Assembly: GCA_044221445.1 (NCBI GenBank)
Contig: JBGAPF010000001.1
Coordinates: 248,001 to 312,000 of the forward strand
Length of the DNA: 64,000 bases
Direction: 5' to 3'
Origin: JBDHTS01 sp044221445
GTDB lineage: Bacteria > Pseudomonadota > Alphaproteobacteria > Micavibrionales > Micavibrionaceae
Shown one piece after another: positions 33,895-43,116 of the stretch. A program made the translations under genes and the position numbers. The notes beneath the pieces are model-generated. The model was given only the letters and a program-made list of their open reading frames with translations, was not told where the DNA came from and made no database searches. The first letter of the stretch is position 1; the number at the start of each line of letters is the position of its first letter.

Positions 33895-35214
33895 TCATCT
33901 CTCGCTGAACGCCTTGTCTCTCATTTTCAGCATGGGACGCAGCAGGTATTCCATGATCGAGCGACGCCCGGTGATGATCTCCGTCGTCGCCACCATGCCC
34001 GGCGTGATCGGCAAAGGATGTTCGGGCGTGCCGAGGTAGTTCCGCGCGGTGCGAACCTCGATCTCGAAAAACGCGTTGCCCTCGCGGTCTGTCACGCTGT
34101 TCGCGCCGATCCGGACCAGGCGTCCGTCAAGTGCGCCGTAACGCTGGGCATCGTAGGCGGTGATTTTAATACGCACCAGCTGGTCTGGCTTCAGGAAAGC
34201 GATGTCTTTCGGCAGAACCCGGGCGATGATTTTCAGCTGGTCGTCGACAGGAACGATTTCCACCAGTTTCATCGCCGGCTCGATGACGCCGCCAATGGTC
34301 TTGATGGCGATGTTGTTGACGATGCCGTCGACCGGCGAACGGACTTCGGTGCGCGATACGCGGTCTTCTATGGAACTCAGGTTTTCTTTCAGCTGCGAAA
34401 TCTGCGTTTCCGTCTCGTTCAGTTCCCCGAGCGCCTGGCTGCGGAATTTATCCTCGGCGTCCTTGCGCTCTTTCATGGCGCCAGCCAGTTCGGACTGCAG
34501 GCCGTTCACCTTCTGCTGTTCCGCCTGCAATTGCCCGCGCGTATCGGCAATCTCCCGCTGCAGCCTTATTTCCTCCAGTTTCGGAACCGCCTGCTGCGCC
34601 ACCATCCTGCTGGTGATCGTCAGTTCCTGCTGCTGCAGGGCGGACGCGTCGGACAGCCGTTTGATCTGGGCGCGGGATTCCTCGATATTGGATCTGTCCT
34701 GCGCGATCTTGGAATCGAGGATGGAAATTGAATTCTGCAGTTCCTGCTGGCGCGACTGGTGCAGCGCCTGCTCGTTGCGGGCGACGTCGGGCGCTTTTTT
34801 CGCGACGTCTTCGGGAATGACGAACGCCGCCCCGTTGGCCTCGGCCAATAGCCGCGCGCGTTTGGCGGCCAGCCCCATGAACTGGGCCTCCGTCCCCCGC
34901 TCCTGCGCGGAAAACTGGACGTCGCTGATGCGCATGATGACTTGGCCTTTTTTCACCCGGTCGCCTTCGTTGACCAGCAGATCCTGAAGGATGCCGCCTT
35001 CGAGACTCTGCACGACCTGGATCTCGCGTGTCGGCACCACCTGGCCTTCGCCGTGCGTGCGTTCGTCGACTTTGCTGAGATTGGCCCATAGCAGGAAAAA
35101 TACGACCAGCGCCGCGACCGTATAAAGCAGAAGCTGAGATGACAGATGCGGCTTGTGACGGTAGGCCGCTTCCAGTTCGTTCATGAATTCGGCGTCGATG
35201 TCGGATGTCGTCAT
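33895..35214 (-). CDS. HlyD-family type I secretion membrane fusion protein
   Basis: 439 residues. A short cytoplasmic N-terminus, one membrane helix (LLLYTVAALVVFFLLWANL), a lipoyl-like segment (GILQDLLVNEGDRVKKGQVI), a long periplasmic coiled coil rich in Gln/Glu, and the C-terminal beta domain ending PGMVATTEIITGRRSIMEYL, the standard HlyD/LapC close. It bridges the ABC exporter and TolC. The ATG overlaps the exporter stop as ATGA. Confidence 0.93.
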   Translation of the reverse strand: MTTSDIDAEFMNELEAAYRHKPHLSSQLLLYTVAALVVFFLLWANLSKVDERTHGEGQVVPTREIQVVQSLEGGILQDLLVNEGDRVKKGQVIMRISDVQFSAQERGTEAQFMGLAAKRARLLAEANGAAFVIPEDVAKKAPDVARNEQALHQSRQQELQNSISILDSKIAQDRSNIEESRAQIKRLSDASALQQQELTITSRMVAQQAVPKLEEIRLQREIADTRGQLQAEQQKVNGLQSELAGAMKERKDAEDKFRSQALGELNETETQISQLKENLSSIEDRVSRTEVRSPVDGIVNNIAIKTIGGVIEPAMKLVEIVPVDDQLKIIARVLPKDIAFLKPDQLVRIKITAYDAQRYGALDGRLVRIGANSVTDREGNAFFEIEVRTARNYLGTPEHPLPITPGMVATTEIITGRRSIMEYLLRPMLKMRDKAFSER

Positions 35215-37388
35215 GATTTTTTCTCCATGACGTCGAGCCCTTTCGACAGCGCGTGGATCACCTCGTCACGCGGCCCGTCCGCGATCACCCGGCCCTGGTC
35301 GATCAGGATCAGGCGGTCGACGAGCGCCAGGAGATGCTGGCGGTGGGTGATCAGGATGAAAGTGCGCCCCTCGCTCTGCTCCCGGATATGCTTCACGAAG
35401 TTTTGCTCGGCCTGCATGTCCATGGCGTTGGTCGGTTCGTCGCAAACGAAGATTTTCGGGTGCATCAGCATGGCGCGGGCGAGCGCGATGGACTGGCGCT
35501 GACCACCCGACAGGCCCTCGCCCCGTTCGCCGACCGGCGCGTCGTACCCCATCGGATGTTTCGAGACGAAGTCATGGACGCCCGCGGCCTTCGCGGCTTC
35601 CAGGATCTCGGCCTCCGCCGTCTGGGGCCGCGCGATGGCGATGTTCTCCCGCACGCTGCCGCGGAACAGCACGATATCCTGGGCCATATACGCGATGTTC
35701 CGGCGCAGGTCCGCCGGATCGATCTGCCGGTAATCCGTGTCGTCGGCCAGAAGGTTGCCCTCCATCGGTTCGTACAGGCCCATCACCATGCGCGCGATGG
35801 TGCTTTTGCCGGAGCCGATCCGGCCGATCAGGCCGACCCGCTCTCCTGGCTCGATGGAAAACGATATCTGGTCGATCACCTTGCGGTCCGTCCCGGGATA
35901 ACAGAACGAGACTTTGTTCAGCGCGATTTTACCTTTCAGTTCGGGCCTGTGCAGAAACTGTTTCGACGCCGGGCGTTCGACCGGGCGCTGCATGATGTCG
36001 TTGAGCGTGCGCAGCGAGCCAGACGCCTGGTAATACCGCGCCAGCAGGTTCGCGATCTGGCCGATCGGCGCGATGGCGCGCCCCCCCAGAATGACGGCGG
36101 CGATCAGCGCCCCCATGGTCATGGTGCCGTCCTTCACCAGATACATGCCCATCAGCACGATGAAGATCGACGCGCTCTGTTGCAGCAGCGTCGCAAAATT
36201 GACGCCCAGACCGGAAATCAGGCGCGATCTCTGCCCGTGCGAGGCGCTTTCGCCGATATGGCTGGAATAACGGGCGCGAAGCCTGCCCTCCGCCCCGATA
36301 GCCTTGACCGTTTCCAGCGCGTTGATCGTCTCCACCAGCAGGCCGTGCTTGTTCTCGCCGGAATGAAGCGTCTTGCGCACCGCCATTTTAAGCGGATATT
36401 GCAGCAGCAGGCCGGCCCCTGCGACGATGGCGATCAGGCACACCAGCATGAACGCGACCGGCCCGGCCAGCAGCCAGACGAAAAACAGATACAGCAGCGT
36501 GAACGGCAGGTCCACCAGCGCCGTCATGGTCGCCGACGTAATGAAATCCTTCACCGATTCGAACTCGCGCAGCATGCTGGCGAAGGCGCCGCTCGATGCC
36601 GGGCGTCCCGAAAGTTTCATATCGAGCAGCTGGTCGTAAATGCGCCGTGACGCCACCACGTCGATCCGCCGCCCGGCGACATCGATAAAATAAGCGCGCA
36701 GCGTCCGCATGATGAAATCGAAGATATAGACGGTGAAGGCCCCGATCGCGAGCACCCATCCCGTCTCGACCGCGTTGTTCGGGATCACGCGGTCATAGAC
36801 GTTCATTATGTACAGCGACCCGGTCAGGCCGAACAGGCCGATCAGCGTCCCCGCAACCGCCACCTGGCCATAGACCGGCATGCAGTCCAGCACCGCGCCC
36901 CAGAACCAATGGCGCTTCGCCTCCAGCCGATGCGGCGCTTCGGGATCGGCGAATTCGGCGCGCGGGTGAACATAGATCGCGTAGCCGGTATAAATCCGCC
37001 CTAACGCGTCGCTGTCGATATCCTGCTGCTTTGCCGTCTCCGGCATGTAGACGCGCACGGTCCGGCCGTCGTCCATGGTTTTCAGAAGGACGCAAGCCTT
37101 GCCGTTTTTTAAGACCAATACAACGGGCAAGACCGGGTCCGGGATCTTGAAAACATCGGCCCGTTTGAGGATCTTGGTCTTCAGCCCCAGCCGGTTCGCC
37201 GCCTCGCGGAACAATTCCGGCCCCATGCCCTTCTCGTCATAGGCGAGACCTGCGCGGATGGCGTCCGCCGATTTGGCGCGGCCATGAAAGGCTGTCAGGA
37301 AGACAAGACATTCCAGCAACGCGTCATGAAGGGGATGACCTTTCGGCCCGTGCTTTGCCGCGGGCCTGATCTCACCGTGCGTCGGCAT
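35211..37388 (-). CDS. Type I secretion ABC transporter (LapB/HlyB-like permease-ATPase)
   Basis: 725 residues from the ATG at 37388 (MPTHGEIRPA), which overlaps the tolC stop by 17 bases; the longer frame to 37451 lies inside tolC. Domains: C39-like N-terminal domain (about 20-140) without the catalytic Cys-His set, six-helix membrane domain (about 165-440), ATPase domain with Walker A GRIGSGKST, signature LSGGQRQ and Walker B IFVCDEP. It powers one-step export of an RTX-type substrate. The RTX protein at 10374-11477 is a candidate cargo. Confidence 0.93.
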   Translation of the reverse strand: MPTHGEIRPAAKHGPKGHPLHDALLECLVFLTAFHGRAKSADAIRAGLAYDEKGMGPELFREAANRLGLKTKILKRADVFKIPDPVLPVVLVLKNGKACVLLKTMDDGRTVRVYMPETAKQQDIDSDALGRIYTGYAIYVHPRAEFADPEAPHRLEAKRHWFWGAVLDCMPVYGQVAVAGTLIGLFGLTGSLYIMNVYDRVIPNNAVETGWVLAIGAFTVYIFDFIMRTLRAYFIDVAGRRIDVVASRRIYDQLLDMKLSGRPASSGAFASMLREFESVKDFITSATMTALVDLPFTLLYLFFVWLLAGPVAFMLVCLIAIVAGAGLLLQYPLKMAVRKTLHSGENKHGLLVETINALETVKAIGAEGRLRARYSSHIGESASHGQRSRLISGLGVNFATLLQQSASIFIVLMGMYLVKDGTMTMGALIAAVILGGRAIAPIGQIANLLARYYQASGSLRTLNDIMQRPVERPASKQFLHRPELKGKIALNKVSFCYPGTDRKVIDQISFSIEPGERVGLIGRIGSGKSTIARMVMGLYEPMEGNLLADDTDYRQIDPADLRRNIAYMAQDIVLFRGSVRENIAIARPQTAEAEILEAAKAAGVHDFVSKHPMGYDAPVGERGEGLSGGQRQSIALARAMLMHPKIFVCDEPTNAMDMQAEQNFVKHIREQSEGRTFILITHRQHLLALVDRLILIDQGRVIADGPRDEVIHALSKGLDVMEKKS

Positions 37389-38715
37389 GGGCCTGCCCGG
37401 GCTCGACTTCCAGCGATTCCTGCAGCCTGCCAATCCCCGCGAGCGCCGCATATTGCGAGGCCAGCATGCGGTACTGGTCGTTCAGCAGCGACAGGCGGGC
37501 GTTGAACAGGGCGTTTTCCGCCTGCAGCACCTGCAGGATGTTCATGCGGGCGCCCTCGAACTGGGCCTTGTTGTTTTTCAGGAGTTTCTGATTCAGGTCC
37601 TGCCGGTCCTGGGTGATGGCCAGTTGCGCCTTCGCGGCATCCAGCTTGGCATAAGCCTTTTTCAGGGCGCTGACGATCATGCGCTCCTGCTGGTCGTGCT
37701 GGGCGCGGGCTTCGACGGCGCGCTGCTTCGACTCGCGCATCCGCGCGATCTCGCCGCCCGCGACGGAATATTCCCAGTTCAGGTGTAGGACCGCCCGTGC
37801 GTCCGTCGATTCGCCGCCTATGATGTCGCGCTGGTCTGCTTTGCGGTAAGATAATTCGCTGGTCAGGCTGGGAAGCAGCGTGCCCTTATCCGCCTTTGAA
37901 TCCCTGGTCAGCGCCTGCTCTTTCAGCGAGGCCGCCTGCAGCGCCGGATGATGGCTGCGGGCATAGTCGAGCGCGTCTTCGAGTTTTTCGGGGATCAGAT
38001 CGGCGCGGGGCGACGGCTTCGGCATCGGCTCCGTCGGGTCGGCGCCGACCGTTTCGGCATAATCGGCCAAGGATGAATCCATCTGCTCTTCCAGGTCGCT
38101 GCGCGTATGAGCCAGCTGTTCGGCGATATCCTGCGCCTGCACGGCCATCGACTCCTCGGCGGCGCCTTCCTTGACCATGCCCTTGATGCGCTGGATATAA
38201 TCTTTCAGCAGTTTTTCATGAGCGTCGGCCATGCGCAGCGACTCGTCCCCGCGCAAAACGTCCAGATAGGCGAGCACCGTGCGCAGCGCGAGGTCTTCCT
38301 GAATGTCGCTGATGGAAAAGGACGCGGATTCTTCACGCGTCTTCGCGGCCTGGAAGCGGTTCCAAGTCGACATGTTGTCGTAAATCGTCTGGGTCAGGGA
38401 GACATATCCCTCGCCGTACCCCGAATATCCGGCGCCGCGCGTGACGCTCAGGCCCCGGCTGGTGGCGTTGTCGCCGTAAACACGTCCGCCGGTCACCTTG
38501 GCGCTGATATGGGGAAACAATCCGGAAAACTGCTGGTCCTCCGCCTGCCCCAGCGCGTTCCGGTTGGCCTCGGCGGCCTTGACGGCCGGATGGTTCACCA
38601 TTGCCTGCGCTACGGCATCGTTCAGCGTCTCCGCACATGCGAACGGGCTGGCGGATGACGCCAACAGCGCACAAAATCCTGCCGTGGCCAAACGATGAAA
38701 CAAACGGATACGCAT
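37372..38715 (-). CDS. TolC-family outer membrane secretion protein
   Basis: 447 residues with a signal peptide (GFCALLASSASPFACA). It begins the mature part with ETLNDAVAQAMVNHPAVKAAE, and contains repeated coiled-coil halves such as LDVLRGDESLRMADAHEKLL and NILQVLQAENALFNARLSLL, typical of TolC/LapE. It forms the trimeric outer-membrane channel. It is the first gene of the operon tolC-ABC-hlyD-cyclase; the promoter should lie in 38716-38928, which is AT-rich. Confidence 0.9.
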   Translation of the reverse strand: MRIRLFHRLATAGFCALLASSASPFACAETLNDAVAQAMVNHPAVKAAEANRNALGQAEDQQFSGLFPHISAKVTGGRVYGDNATSRGLSVTRGAGYSGYGEGYVSLTQTIYDNMSTWNRFQAAKTREESASFSISDIQEDLALRTVLAYLDVLRGDESLRMADAHEKLLKDYIQRIKGMVKEGAAEESMAVQAQDIAEQLAHTRSDLEEQMDSSLADYAETVGADPTEPMPKPSPRADLIPEKLEDALDYARSHHPALQAASLKEQALTRDSKADKGTLLPSLTSELSYRKADQRDIIGGESTDARAVLHLNWEYSVAGGEIARMRESKQRAVEARAQHDQQERMIVSALKKAYAKLDAAKAQLAITQDRQDLNQKLLKNNKAQFEGARMNILQVLQAENALFNARLSLLNDQYRMLASQYAALAGIGRLQESLEVEPGQAHADAR

Positions 38716-38928
38716 GATGAAATCTGGTGAGAGGTAGGACTATTGGTTTGAATCTAAACGAGATTGAGGCCGAGCGCAAGGCCGGGCTAATCACCTTCTT
38801 TGTATTACGAATAATAAAATAGGCTGCTCTTTTGCCATTGCATAAAGCGCATATGAGCTTTGCTTAATACAAGCTTTTGCTTGGGATTATTTCTGCTAAT
38901 TATTATGTCTCACTAGTCGGGATTTAGA

Positions 38929-39363
38929 ATGCGCCTTTCACCTGCATACGCTGCGGAAATTTTCAGACAGACGTTGAAAAACCATCTGGAACGCGGGGAC
39001 AATAGCCTTTGCTCTTTTGAGGAACAGTTGGTGGCGGATACCGCCCCTGTCGCTGCTTTCCGCATGCAGGAAATAATACCGGATACTGCTTTAGATCCCG
39101 ATTCAAACAGTTATTTTAAAGGTAATGCTCCGCCTCCTCACATTAAAAGCGCTTTTGATAATGTTAGAGGCGTTATGTTTTCACATATGATGGGCATAAG
39201 CGGCGTTTCGACAGAGTCTCCCGTTCTTTTTCAGGATACAATGAAAGCGGCCAGCCCTCTTGCCAACATATTGACCAGCCATGTCTGGAGACGGGCCGTT
39301 GGCATTCTTGCGGAACGACGTGCCGCCAGCCCGACGCAGCAGAAACTGACGCTCGTCGCTTAA
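38929..39363 (+). CDS. Hypothetical protein
   Basis: 144 residues (MRLSPAYAAEIFRQTLKN onward). It is helical and polar with no signal peptide; MFSHMMGISGVSTESPVLF and HVWRRAVGILAERRAA stand out. The base composition is AT-richer than the flanking genes. No family recognised. It diverges from the secretion operon and converges on the aminoacyl transferase gene with a 14-base gap. Confidence 0.55.
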   Translation: MRLSPAYAAEIFRQTLKNHLERGDNSLCSFEEQLVADTAPVAAFRMQEIIPDTALDPDSNSYFKGNAPPPHIKSAFDNVRGVMFSHMMGISGVSTESPVLFQDTMKAASPLANILTSHVWRRAVGILAERRAASPTQQKLTLVA

Positions 39364-39377
39364 AATACGGATAAAAA

Positions 39378-40151
39378 TTATTCGAATTTCCGCAGGAAAT
39401 CCGCATAAAGCCGGTCCGGCTTTTTGACAGGCGTTTCACCAGCCTTGAAATCGACCCAGCCCTCGTTCGTCAAAATATCCGCGGGCCGCAGCCGCTGCTT
39501 GTCGCTGAGCGCTGTCTGCACGCGTGTCGTATATCCCCAATAGACATACGGAAGGCCTTGGTCCCTTGCCATGTCGATCAGGTCGAGGCTCATCATATGG
39601 CCCGGCGCCCGGTCCAGAAAATCCGGATCGTAGACGATGCGCAGGGCCTCGAACCCGTCATCGAGCCGATGGTGGGAACGAAAGGAAACGAGCCGGTTTC
39701 CGTCCGGTTCCCGGTATTCGCGGACCATCGATACGGACGACGAATTCCTGATCTCTTGCATTTCCACGCGAAGATTGTCTTCCGTGACACCTGCATAGCG
39801 GTCTTGTCTTAATCCCGCATATTTACTGAACACGCTTACATACTCTTCTACAGGAATATCAGAAGAAGGACGATCTATACGTATAAGATCGGCATTCTGG
39901 CGGATGACTCGCCGATGGTCCTTTCTTGGCGAGAATTCAAGCGCGCGGGTTCTGATCGGGACGCAGATGTCGCAGGATGTACATCCAAAGAACGCCACCG
40001 TGTTTTTTTCTGTAAGCCAGCCTGCCCGGTTAAAGGCCGTCAACGTCGTCTGGATGTGGCCAGGCGGCTGGTGGGGAGGAATCGCGACTTTGTGTACCAG
40101 CTGGCGCTGGCCGGAAACAATCGTGCAGTCCGTCTCTAGGCCTGGTTTCAT
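39378..40151 (-). CDS. Aminoacyl-tRNA-protein transferase of the Ate/Bpt family
   Basis: 257 residues, usual length. These enzymes attach Leu or Arg from aminoacyl-tRNA to N-terminal acidic residues, marking proteins for ClpAP degradation. The N-terminal part GCTSCDICVPIRT (Cys57, 60 and 63) with HRRVIRQNADL is the hallmark of the family, as are YRE-PDGNRL-SF and YVYWGY. The C-terminal segment TRVQTALSDKQRLRPADIL is more diverged than in standard Bpt, where a GCRKM-YK-RFRP motif is expected, so donor specificity is uncertain. Confidence 0.8.
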   Translation of the reverse strand: MKPGLETDCTIVSGQRQLVHKVAIPPHQPPGHIQTTLTAFNRAGWLTEKNTVAFFGCTSCDICVPIRTRALEFSPRKDHRRVIRQNADLIRIDRPSSDIPVEEYVSVFSKYAGLRQDRYAGVTEDNLRVEMQEIRNSSSVSMVREYREPDGNRLVSFRSHHRLDDGFEALRIVYDPDFLDRAPGHMMSLDLIDMARDQGLPYVYWGYTTRVQTALSDKQRLRPADILTNEGWVDFKAGETPVKKPDRLYADFLRKFE

Positions 40152-40290
40152 GAATGCACTTTAAAAACATCGAAGAATTATCGCAATATTTTAATCGCCC
40201 TTCACTTAACGGCGCATAAGATTTTTGCGGGCTTCACAAACGGGCGCGGATGCGGCATGGTTTTCAGGTTAACCGAAATGCCTGGAAGGA

Positions 40291-41430
40291 ATGACGCAGG
40301 TGAGCCTGACCGTTGCCATATTGAAAGAAACCGCGCCCGGCGAACGGCGCGTCGCGGCGTCGCCGGAAACCGTCAGGAAACTGAAGGCGCTAGGCTGCGA
40401 CGTGCGGATTGAGACCGGCGCGGGCGGCGGTTCGTCGATCCCCGATGCGGCGTTCGCAGAGGCGGGAGCGGCGGTGTCGGGCACGGCGGCGGAAACGGTG
40501 CGCGGTGCGCAGATTGTTTTGTGCGTCCAGCCTGGCGCCCTGCCCGTCCTTGACCGCGGCACGCTGCTGATCGGCGCGCTTGATCCTTATCGCAATCCTG
40601 ATCTGATCGGCGCGCTGGCGGGCGGCGGTATAGACGCGTTCGCCATGGAACTGGTGCCGCGCATAACGCGCGCCCAGGCGATGGACATCCTGTCCTCACA
40701 GGCAAACCTTGCCGGTTATAAGGCCGTGCTCGACGCCTGCGGCGAATTCGGGCGCGCCTTTCCCATGATGATGACGGCGGCGGGCACGGTGCCCCCGGCC
40801 CGCGTCCTTGTCATGGGCGTCGGCGTGGCGGGATTGCAGGCGATTGCGACGGCGAAACGCCTCGGCGCCATCGTGTCGGCGACCGACGTGCGCCCGGCGG
40901 TGAAGGAACAGGTCGCCTCGCTGGGCGGAACGTTCATCGCCGTTGAAGACGAGGAGTTCAAACAGGCGGAAACCGCCGGCGGCTACGCTAAGGAAATGTC
41001 GCCGGAATACAAGGCCAAGCAGCAGGCGCTGATCGAGGAGACGATTAAAAAGCAGGACGTGGTCATCACCACCGCCCTGATCCCCGGCCGCCCCGCCCCC
41101 GTCCTCGTGACTGCGAAGATGGTGCAGTCGATGAAGCCGGGTTCCGTAATTGTCGATCTGGCCGTCGAACAGGGCGGCAACTGCGAACTGTCGAAACCAG
41201 GCGAAGTTGTGGAAGCGAATGGCGTGAAAATCATCGGGCACCGCAACGTGCCTGGCCGCCTCGCAGAAACGGCCAGCGGCCTCTACGCCAAAAACCTGCT
41301 GAACCTGCTGTCGCTGTTCGTGAAAGACGGCGCGATGAACGTCAACTGGGATGACGAGATCATCAAAGGCATCGCCCTCACCCGCGGCGGCGCGATCATC
41401 CACCCGAAATTCGGAGGCCCTGTCCAATGA
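40291..41430 (+). CDS. pntAA: NAD(P) transhydrogenase subunit alpha part 1
   Basis: 379 residues. This is the NAD(H)-binding soluble domain I of the proton-translocating transhydrogenase. Motifs are AILKETAPGERRVAASPETV, LVMGVGVAGLQAIATAKRLGA (Rossmann) and ITTALIPGRPAP. A GTG three codons downstream (40300) has AAGGA at better spacing and may be the true start. It overlaps pntAB by ATGA. The three-gene split is the Rhodospirillum-type arrangement. Confidence 0.95.
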   Translation: MTQVSLTVAILKETAPGERRVAASPETVRKLKALGCDVRIETGAGGGSSIPDAAFAEAGAAVSGTAAETVRGAQIVLCVQPGALPVLDRGTLLIGALDPYRNPDLIGALAGGGIDAFAMELVPRITRAQAMDILSSQANLAGYKAVLDACGEFGRAFPMMMTAAGTVPPARVLVMGVGVAGLQAIATAKRLGAIVSATDVRPAVKEQVASLGGTFIAVEDEEFKQAETAGGYAKEMSPEYKAKQQALIEETIKKQDVVITTALIPGRPAPVLVTAKMVQSMKPGSVIVDLAVEQGGNCELSKPGEVVEANGVKIIGHRNVPGRLAETASGLYAKNLLNLLSLFVKDGAMNVNWDDEIIKGIALTRGGAIIHPKFGGPVQ

Positions 41431-41717
41431 CCGAACCCTTTATCATCACCGGACTGACCGTTTTCGTGCTGGCCTGTTTCGTCGGCTATTATGTCGTCTG
41501 GCGCGTGACGCCCGCGCTGCACTCTCCCCTGATGGCCGTCACCAACGCCATTTCCTCTGTCGTTATCGTCGGCGCGATCATCGCGACCGGATCGTCCGCG
41601 GGCAATCTGTTCGCGCAAATCATGGGCTTCATCGCCGTCACGCTGGCCTCCATCAACATCTTCGGCGGCTTTATCGTCAGCCGGAGAATGCTGGCCATGT
41701 TCAAGAAGAAAAGCTGA
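41427..41717 (+). CDS. pntAB: NAD(P) transhydrogenase subunit alpha part 2
   Basis: 96 residues with three to four membrane helices, ending FGGFIVSRRMLAMFKKK. It supplies part of the proton-conducting domain II. It overlaps pntAA by four bases and is followed by pntB after four bases, so the three genes are one tightly coupled operon. Confidence 0.95.
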   Translation: MTEPFIITGLTVFVLACFVGYYVVWRVTPALHSPLMAVTNAISSVVIVGAIIATGSSAGNLFAQIMGFIAVTLASINIFGGFIVSRRMLAMFKKKS

Positions 41718-41721
41718 ATCA

Positions 41722-43110
41722 ATGGAAACACTTGCCCCCCTTCTCTATCTTATTGCCGCCGTGTGTTTCATCATGGCGCTGCGCGGGCTGTCGCATCCGG
41801 AAAGTTCGCGGCGCGGACTTATGTATGGCATGGGCGGCATGGCACTGGCGGTCGGGACGACCCTGATGCTGCCGACAGTCGGCTCGTACGGGATCATCCT
41901 GCTCGGCATCGCGCTCGGCGGGGCTATCGGCACGGTAACCGCGCTCAAGATCAAGATGACAGCCCTGCCCCAGCTCGTGGCGGCATTCCACTCGCTGGTC
42001 GGCCTCGCGGCGGTGTGCATTTCGGCGGCGGCTTTCTACAACCCTGCGGCTTACAATATCGGCGATCCGGGCGACATACATCTGCAGAGCCTGATCGAAA
42101 TGGCGCTGGGCGTCGCCATCGGCGCAATCACCTTTACCGGCTCCGTCATCGCCTGGGGCAAGCTGCAGGGCGTCGTATCCGGCAAGCCCCTGTCGTTCAA
42201 GGGCCAGCATGTTGTAAACGGCGCGCTGGGCCTGATGCTGTTCGGCGCGATTATAATGCTGTGCGTTGGCCAGGCGCCGGTTTTTTTCTGGGCCATCGTC
42301 GCGCTCGGTCTCATCCTCGGCATCACGCTGATCCTGCCCATCGGCGGCGCGGACATGCCCGTGATCGTGTCGATGCTCAATTCCTATTCCGGCTGGGCGG
42401 CGGCGGGCATCGGCTTCACGCTGCACAACAACCTGCTGATCGTCACCGGCGCGCTGGTCGGCGCATCGGGGGCCATCCTGTCCTACATCATGTGCAAGGG
42501 CATGAACCGCAGCTTCATCAGCGTCATCCTTGGCGGCTTCGGCGGGGAACAAGGCGGCCCGGCGCAGGATCTCGGCGACCGCACCGCCAAGATCGGTTCC
42601 GCCGACGACGCAGCGTGGATCATGAAGAACGCGTCCTCCGTGATCATCGTCCCCGGCTACGGCATGGCGGTGGCGCAGGCTCAGCATTCGTTGCGCGAGA
42701 TGGCCGACCTGCTGAAAAAAGAGGGCGTGAAGGTGAAATATGCGATCCATCCGGTCGCGGGCCGCATGCCCGGCCACATGAACGTGCTGCTGGCCGAGGC
42801 CAACGTGCCCTATGACGAGGTGTTCGAACTGGAAGACATCAACCGCGACTTCGCGCAATGCGACGTCGTCTATGTCATCGGCGCGAACGACATCACCAAC
42901 CCGGCGGCGAAGAACGACTCGTCATCGCCTATCTATGGCATGCCGGTGCTGGACGTCGAGAAGGCGAAGACAGTGCTGTTCATCAAGCGCTCGATGGGAT
43001 CCGGCTATGCCGGGATCGACAACCCCCTGTTCTACGCCGACAACACCATGATGCTGCTCGGCGACGCCAAGAAGATGACGGAAGATATCGTCAAAGCGAT
43101 GGGGCACTGA
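41722..43110 (+). CDS. pntB: NAD(P) transhydrogenase subunit beta
   Basis: 462 residues. The N-terminal half has eight to nine membrane helices of domain II; the C-terminal 180 residues form NADP(H)-binding domain III with IIVPGYGMAVAQAQH and HPVAGRMPGHMNVLLAEA, and DVVYVIGANDITNPAA. It drives NADPH formation with the proton gradient. Complete, no defect seen. Confidence 0.96.
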   Translation: METLAPLLYLIAAVCFIMALRGLSHPESSRRGLMYGMGGMALAVGTTLMLPTVGSYGIILLGIALGGAIGTVTALKIKMTALPQLVAAFHSLVGLAAVCISAAAFYNPAAYNIGDPGDIHLQSLIEMALGVAIGAITFTGSVIAWGKLQGVVSGKPLSFKGQHVVNGALGLMLFGAIIMLCVGQAPVFFWAIVALGLILGITLILPIGGADMPVIVSMLNSYSGWAAAGIGFTLHNNLLIVTGALVGASGAILSYIMCKGMNRSFISVILGGFGGEQGGPAQDLGDRTAKIGSADDAAWIMKNASSVIIVPGYGMAVAQAQHSLREMADLLKKEGVKVKYAIHPVAGRMPGHMNVLLAEANVPYDEVFELEDINRDFAQCDVVYVIGANDITNPAAKNDSSSPIYGMPVLDVEKAKTVLFIKRSMGSGYAGIDNPLFYADNTMMLLGDAKKMTEDIVKAMGH

Positions 43111-43116
43111 CGCCCG

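Noticed and set aside
35253..36650. 465-codon plus-strand open frame antisense to the ABC exporter
   Set aside because: Shadow frame; the minus strand has Walker A, signature and Walker B motifs.
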